Shown here: piece after piece, positions 58,040-64,000 of the stretch
How the letters are laid out: the number at the start of each line of letters is the position of its first letter
Numbering within the stretch: the stretch's first letter is position 1
DNA from: Talinum fruticosum
Lineage: Eukaryota; Streptophyta; Magnoliopsida; Caryophyllales; Talinaceae
Reading direction: 5' to 3'
Length of the DNA: 64,000 bases
Assembly (NCBI GenBank): GCA_021018815.1
Contig: JAITYX010000088.1
Location: 1,488,001-1,552,000 of the forward strand
Translations under genes and position numbers: made by a program
The notes under the pieces: generated by a model
What the model was told of the DNA's origin: nothing
Databases searched by the model: none
The model's input: only the letters and a program-made list of their open reading frames with translations

Positions 58040-59860
58040 TATAGACACCTAAAAATGTCATCTCTTATCTCTTTCTTTATGTGTTTTGTTTTGTTGGCCC
58101 AATGATGATAATCCCGAGTCTTGTTTGTGGATTTGCATCTTGGACTATGATCGATTGGTGCAACATAAGCTAGTAAACCACAAAAAAACCCCTAGCACCA
58201 AATAAACAGCCTTTTGCCTTAGGTCGGTCCACAAATCCTCTTTTCTTTCGGACCATCCAAGAACCGAGCCAAACCTTTAGGAGATTGTGGAGTCCCATGT
58301 TGTGTGCCAGGAAATTCCAAGTTCGAGTACCACATTCTACATTTGTCCAAATCGGACAAGGAGTTTAAGACCTGAAGACAGCGTTACAGCATTGCATTTC
58401 ATGATCGGGAGCATCAAAGTGTTGTGTTAAAGCTTCACAAGACAGCCCACATGAGGGTAGAAGCTTCTCTCCTCAAAACGATGTTGTGGTCGGCGCCTGC
58501 CTTCTAGAAACATTAAATGGAATGCTGCGTTTTGGCTTGGAGAGTCCTTTGGAGACACAACTAGAGCATGAAACCCTATGGCACCCGGTTGGCCGACGCC
58601 TTTGCCTTCCCGGTTTTGTCCATTTCGATCCGGTTATATCTCTTGGATTTGGCAAAGTTTGTTTTCAGCAGTTTGGACGCTCTGGATAGAGGGAAACCCT
58701 AGGTCATTTGTGACCTAGGTCCTCTCCTATAAATAGACAGCCTTGCCTCTCATTCCCATACGACTTCCTACCTTTGCATTACGCTACTGAAAGCTAACTA
58801 GAGTGCTCTCATCCAAACGTTACTCTGCTGAAATTTATATAAAGCATTCATCTATTATTGAACATCGTTGAATCCGTGCAAAGAGATAAAGAGTATTCAA
58901 CTATTCTAATATTTGGGCACTCATTCAATCGATCATTACTACACCCTATACTCAATTCACAAAACAAGGCCTTTTGTTTGGATTGTTGTTGTTGCATCGA
59001 GAGATCTAGTGTGGAGATCTAGATTAGCAAGGTGGGACAACCTGAGGGCAATCATTCGGCCTTTAAATGGTTTTATTTATTTATGTTTTTATTGCTTTTC
59101 GTATTGTGGTTAAGAGATGTAATCGCCGCTTTAAATTCCTCCCGACCGATGTAATTCGTTCATTTCTCACTTTGTTTTTTCTTTATCGCTTTTCTTTATT
59201 TCTTTACGTATTATGTTTTGGTTGCTTTACTTTCACTTAGCATGTAGTTGTGTGCTTGTGTTTTTCGCATCATTCTATTACACTACTCGCAATAGTAATG
59301 GCCATCTTCGGATGGGAGGAACGGAAGGGTTTTCCTACGTTTTGTACCCTTACCCCGAATCCGATTCTCGGTTCAAAGACTGATGGAGTAATTTTAGCTT
59401 CTTTTAGTCTTAGTTTTCTCATACTAAGATTGGAAGAGCAAATTTTGTTTTTGTTAGTTTTTCTTTCCTAAAAACTAACTGGTGACTCCTTTATTTTATG
59501 CTTTGTTCTATTCAAATTTGCACCTCTATGTTTTCTAGTTGCAGCAATGGTAATGTTAGGTTTAGGATCTTCCCACCGGGTCGAGACCGAGGCTAGTTCC
59601 ACCAGCCACGGCCTCGGCCAGCGCCAGCACCCCTAGGTGCAGAGCCACTCGCCAGACATCATGGGGTCGATCAATAATTAATAAAACCACCATTCAAGCT
59701 AATCATATCTAATAAAATTCGAAAATCTTATTAAAAGGTTCGTCCCCATAATAAAAAATCAACTTTCTAAAATCATTTTCAAAATCAATCCTTAAAAAAT
59801 GAGATACCCAACACACAAGTGGGGAAGCTCGATGTGCCCTGACCGAGCACGGTTCCTACA
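58040..59860 (+). repeat. Ogre/Tat-like LTR B3
   Basis: Starts TATAGACACCTAAAAATGTC (TG mutated to TA) and ends GCACGGTTCCTACA; 1.8 kb, collinear with B2. TATA box 58728-58737. It has a polypurine tract on its left and a degraded primer site (GAGCGCTGATTATT) on its right, so it serves as both 3' and 5' LTR. Confidence 0.8.
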
Positions 59861-59877
59861 GAGCGCTGATTATTTGC

Positions 59878-60520
59878 ATTAGCTAAATCAAAAATCATCT
59901 CTCTTCAGGTTGGTCCATTCATTTCATTTTTGCATGAGCCAAAATAAATTTCATCTCAATTAGGGTCAATCCGTATTTCGGTTTTGCATTAGCCCAAATA
60001 AACTCCATCTCAATTAAGGTGAGTCCATATTTGCATTTCTTTTTGCATTTAGCCAAAGTCAAAATTATCTCAAAGTAAGTAACCCGGATCTTGCATTTCA
60101 TTTTTGCATTAGCCCAATTCAAATTTCATCTCAGAATAGGTGAGTCTAATCTTACATTTCATTTTACATTAGCCCAATTCAAATTTCATCTCCGAATAGG
60201 TGAGTCCAATCTTGCATTTCATTTTGCATTAGCCTAATTCAAATTTCATCTCGAGAATAGGTGAGTGTAATCTTGCATTTAATTTTTCATTAGCCCAATT
60301 CAAATTTCATCTCAAAATAGGTGAGTCCATATTTGCATTTCCTTTTGGATTAGCCAAAGCAAATTAATCTTCCATTGGGAGTAATTATTTATGCATTTTA
60401 GTTTTGCACTAGCCAAGTCATAAAATCATCCCCGATTAAGTCATGTGCATCGTCACATACATTCCATTCCATTTGTTTTGCACTAGCCAAGTCATAAAAT
60501 CATCCATGATAAGTCGTTCC
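59878..60520 (+). repeat. 60-bp tandem repeat in the leader after LTR B3
   Basis: About ten copies of a unit near 60 bp with core GCATTAGCCCAATTCAAATT TCATCTC and AGGTGAGTCCAATCTTGC. The middle copies (60095-60330) are most alike. Related to the 43-bp repeat after B2. Confidence 0.85.
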
Positions 60521-61109
60521 TCGAGTCAACCACTTAAGCCCCATCTCCCTAGAAGATCATCCAATGAGCCCATCACTCATCAAGGATGCTAACAATGCTT
60601 GCTTTTTCCCGTTTTCCTTATCCATTGTATGTCTATATCTATTACCTACTTTCCAAAAAAGAAAAAAAACCAAACCCAAATTACCTTCCTTTTTGAACTA
60701 TGAAGGCATGATTTTCGTTATAGTGGATACGTAGGAACCCTACGAGGTTCGTCCCCAAACCTAATCTTGATCCTAATTTCCATTTCCAATCTCCCAAATT
60801 CAAAGCCACTTTACCTTACTCCAAAAGAGTATAAACCCATTGCAAAAATGCATTGAATCATCTAGAAGCATGCCAGTCTAATTCAGCATCAAACCGTTAA
60901 GAGCACGGTCCGTCGGCGGTAGTGCATCGCGGTTCAAGTTACCCATTTATTCTTTAGGCTCTACTTTAGGGAGTTGGGGCTAAGTGCAATTTTCTCTTTC
61001 CTTTCGAACTTTTTGCATCATCTTAATTGAAGAATGCATTTGTTTTTAGAATAGTGTTTTGCATTCATCACCTTTGCATGAGTCAAACTCCTAAAAACAC
61101 AAAAATTAA
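60521..61109 (+). other. Internal region after the leader repeats, B3-B4
   Basis: No coding region recognised. Part near 60950-61110 is homologous to 54500-54690 of the B2-B3 interval. Confidence 0.4.
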
Positions 61110-61414
61110 ATAACAAAGCACCCTACAAGGAATTATTCAATCAAGCGGCATAAAGCATCGGATCGGCATCGGGAAGGTCACCGACACCTGTCACCTTCAA
61201 AGAGGATCTTCCATGCCATCAATTAATCAAAGCTAGTCTCCAACATTGAAGAAGAGCTAGACACAAGCACCCAAGAAGAACGTGGGGGCTCATGATCGAA
61301 AGGGTCATACAACCACAACAACTCCAACAAATATTCGGGAGGAGACACCAGTCGTCTACCTTGTAAAGGAGCTATTAACACACAAACTAAAAGCTTAAAT
61401 TTCAAATAAGGCAC
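61110..61414 (-). pseudogene. Tail of an antisense ORF, B3-B4 internal region
   Basis: On the minus strand, 61414-61223 reads YLLELLWLYDPFDHEPPRSS then a Ser-rich end, followed by text whose final part (AGCACCCTACAAGGA on the plus strand at 61117) matches the end of the antisense ORF of the B2-B3 interval at 54685. The PMD core is absent, so this interval is a shortened derivative. Confidence 0.4.
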
Positions 61415-61559
61415 ATCACCTCATGGAACATCATATTTTCAAGCAAGCGGACTTCGAGTCATCCAACGACCAAGTCTAGGCAAGAATTTCTCCATGGACA
61501 TTAGAAGTCGTCCCTATTCGATGAAAGTAGATAGAAGTTGAATCTCGGGCCCACCAGCG

Positions 61560-61750
61560 AGTCAAGGTTCAAACACAACTTAGTCGAGCTTTAGGCCCGA
61601 GTAGAGGTCACGATTCGGACACATCCTAGTCGAGCTTCGAGCGCAGCTGCGGTCAAGGTTCGGACATACCCCGGGCCCAACAACGATCAAGGTTCGGACA
61701 CAACTTAGTCGAACTTCGGGCGCAGCGACGGTCAAGGTTCGAGACACCAC
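61560..61750 (+). repeat. About 46-bp imperfect tandem repeat
   Basis: GTCAAGGTTCGGACACAACT and TAGTCGAGCTTCGGGCGCAG recur four to five times. The related word CGAACTTCGG continues to 62075. Confidence 0.7.
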
Positions 61751-62223
61751 ACCAAGACTTCAGGACCACTCCATGGCCAAGTGAAGGAACCACATTTGAA
61801 ACATGATCCGCTTACAAATCATCTTTAGGTATCACTTGAAACTATTTCCATTCGATTATTAGCTAACAAAGCTGTTAGTGCGGAAAAGTTCAGCCAAGCT
61901 TCGGACTAAGAAAGATCAAGTTTAGGACCACGCAGCCGAACTTCGGATCCAAGAACTTTAGGCACCCCAGTTCAAGCTCCCGGCCAAGCTCCAAACTAAG
62001 CACATGGTGAAGTTTAAGCACACGCATCCGAACTTCGGGTCTCTAGCGGCCAAGTTCAAGAATCAACAACTCGAACTTCGGACTCCATCGGTTAAGTCCA
62101 GGCCCCTCTATTAAAGTTCAAGTTAACAGTACCTAATTTCGGATGCATCGATTCAAAAGCAACGCTAGTACCAGGTAAGTACCCTTTAGTGTCTACTTTG
62201 ACCATCGTCTTTCGGACTCGGTC

Positions 62224-62233
62224 AAAGTGGGGG
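62224..62233 (+). other. Polypurine tract before LTR B4
   Basis: AAAGTGGGGG followed by CTAACT and the LTR start TGTAGACACC. Confidence 0.7.
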
Positions 62234-62239
62234 CTAACT

Positions 62240-63468
62240 TGTAGACACCAAAAAGAGTCTTGTTTGAGAATTTGGGTTTTGGACTGTGTCTTATGAGTGC
62301 AACGAAGCTAGTAAACCACAAAGAACCCCCAACACCACATAAATAGCCTTCTGCTTTGGGTCGATCCAAAAATCCCCTTTTCTTTCGGATGATCCAAAAC
62401 CGGGCCAAGCCTCCAAAGATAATGGAGTCCGAGTGCCGCGTACTTGGAAATTCCAGGCTTAGAATTCTGCGTTTCACTTCGGTCCAACCGAGATAAGGAG
62501 GTCAAGACATTAAGACAATGTTAGACGCGGCATTTCATGATCATAAGAATCATAATGCTGCATTTTTGTTCCAAGAGAGTCCACCCGAGACTAGGAGCAT
62601 GCATCCTGCATAAAAAATGAAACCCGCCAAAAATGGAAACTTGCCAAAAATGGAAACCTGCCAAAAATGAAAAGTTTCCATTTTTGGAAGGCTTCTATGG
62701 TTGGCGCTCGCCACTCCAAAATAGTAAGTGGAACGGTGCGTTTTCCTAGCGAGACTCCCTTGGAAGCACGCTAGGGCACGAAACCCTAGTCATCCCCTTG
62801 TGGCCGACACCGTGAACTGTCATTTTATCCGGTTTTATCTTGGTTCTATCTAGTTCAATCTTCAAGATATCCTGCCCGATTTTTGTGGTTGCTTTTCGAC
62901 GGTTGGCCGAGCTAACCCTAGATCACTTCCTTGACCTAACTTCTCCCTATAAATAGAGATCCTTGGCTGTCATTCCCACACGGCTTCTGCCTTAGCACCA
63001 TGCTTGCTAAAACTCGCTTAAGAGCTACTCGAATACTCTTATCCGTATTCCGCTTGGTCCCTTTTCAGCCTATTCCTTCTCTACCTCCATCATACTCGAT
63101 ACACCCGATCCCTAAACTCCATCGGTCACACATGTGCCTACCTATCTCCACAAAAAGCCCTTTTCAATGCACCACTTGTTGCATCAAGAGATCTAGATCT
63201 GCAGGTGGGACAACCGAGAGGGCACGAGATCCGGTTTTCACAATGGTTTATTTTATTTTATGCTTTTTATTGCTTTCCGTATTGTGGACAAACGATGTAT
63301 CACTTTTAATTCCACCCCGCCCGATGTAATCTTTTAGATTTCTCACTTTCTTTTCCTTTTTGCATTTCTTTCGCTTTTGCTTTCGTTTATGCCTTTACCA
63401 CTTTCCTTTACTTTTTGCCTTTATCGCTTTCCTTAATTATGTTTTGGTTGCTTTAATTCTTTATCACA
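62240..63468 (+). repeat. Ogre/Tat-like LTR B4, truncated or interrupted
   Basis: Starts TGTAGACACCAAAAAG; collinear with B1 (40560-41790), including GTAAGTGGAACG, the TATA box at 62948-62957 and the CCTTAATTATGTTTTGGTTG block, then cut at 63468 by the next family A LTR. GTCTTG follows the start directly, so about 40 bp near the beginning are missing. Confidence 0.75.
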
Positions 63469-64000
63469 TGAAGACTCGGACCATTGCTCCGCACTTTTCC
63501 GAGTTCTAACAAAGGAATCGGGTATAAGAAGTTCTCACTTATAGAGTTTTGATTCCAATGCATTCTCTGTACCTTATAAACTTTTCCGAGTGATATAGTA
63601 TTACTTCTCTAAGTGATATGACATTGACTTCATGTATTTCTTGCTTATCTCTAAGTGACTCGGAAAACGAGATATGCACTCACGCTGTCTCACTCGGTTC
63701 CGAGTCCCTCATCACTTAGATTTATCACATGTTGAAGTGACTAGTATTTCGTTTGACCGCACTCAGGTCCGATCTCGTGTTATAAGTCCTATTCTATTGT
63801 AGTCAACGCTTCTAGTCCGAACCATGCTTAGTCTAGATCAAGTTTGTTTCACTCGATATTCGTTGTATAACTTGATTCTCGCTTAGACTAACTCGGATGG
63901 AATTTTGAGTTTCATGGATATTAGACTCGGAAAATTTAATTCCTTTTCGACTTAGATAATTAGCCGATTAATTATCTTAATTATATTATTATCTGTGTCT
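63469..64000 (+). repeat. Family A LTR9, partial
   Basis: Begins TGAAGACTCGGACCATT within LTR B4 and runs off the window. Same subtype as LTR4 and LTR8 (GAATCGGGTATAAGAAG...GTTTTGATTCC). Confidence 0.8.

Noticed and set aside
50741..59860. Calling B2-internal-B3 an autonomous Ogre element
   Set aside because: No RT, RNase H or integrase motif was found in the 5.3-kb interval on either strand.
59919..60122. Minus-strand 67-codon frame with repeated ANAK words
   Set aside because: Shadow of the 60-bp leader repeat.
61560..61750. CRISPR-like array
   Set aside because: Units are adjacent and degenerate with no unique spacers, and the setting is a plant retroelement.

Overview
The window is plant (angiosperm, probably dicot) nuclear DNA made almost wholly of transposable elements inserted into one another. 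The evidence is Sirevirus-like Ty1/copia retrotransposons with tRNA-iMet-type primer sites, Ogre/Tat-like Ty3/gypsy LTRs with a TGGCGACTCC-type primer site, two CACTA (En/Spm) DNA transposons, plant-style short GT..AG introns, and pieces of a plant sorbitol-dehydrogenase-like gene. No intact host gene, tRNA, rRNA or CRISPR array was seen. Nearly every coding stretch has stops or frameshifts and is called a pseudogene.

Layout. Copia family A has LTRs of about 1.43-1.6 kb, beginning TGAAGACT and ending CCTTCA. 1-3570: 3' end of element X (extra ORF after pol, polypurine tract, LTR1). 3571-17056: the right part of an older element Y (RNase H tail, extra ORF, LTR2), broken by CACTA-1 (from 4573, coding on the minus strand) and by a gypsy-type solo LTR (13852-16660). 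17057-17874: another LTR fragment, into which Y appears inserted. 17875-21548: element W (5' LTR, primer site, gag with a large internal deletion, protease, integrase). 21549-25008: unassigned, partly very AT-rich. 25009-35533: element V, the only LTR-to-LTR copy of family A, with gag, protease, integrase, RT, RNase H and the extra ORF, all damaged. 35534-37262: a head-on minus-strand copy (gag start, primer site, LTR7). 37617-37890: a long AAT microsatellite. 37891-40520: gag-pol fragment U.

40521-63468 is a chain of four Ogre/Tat-like LTRs (B1-B4) separated by three internal regions. The first region is collapsed to about 60 bp. The second (5.3 kb) carries antisense reading frames resembling DUF7745 and the plant mobile domain. 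The third (2.4 kb) is a shorter derivative. LTR B1 contains CACTA-2 (42030-48601), bounded by TIRs and a TCC duplication, with no transposase but with exons of a sorbitol-dehydrogenase-like gene in scrambled order and exons of at least one unidentified gene. B1 also contains a minus-strand family A solo LTR (48977-50554) with a perfect 5-bp duplication. 63469-64000 starts another family A LTR.

How the parts relate. The family A copies share a U3 palindrome (CCGAG-TGA-CTCGG type) about 70-90 bp upstream of the TATA box and an extra ORF with a pyrimidine-rich leader. The most unusual items are the gene-carrying CACTA with permuted exons, the antisense ORFs in the gypsy internal region, the shared-LTR chain, and the extra ORF of the copia family. 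Family names come from recognising motifs by eye; no database search was possible.
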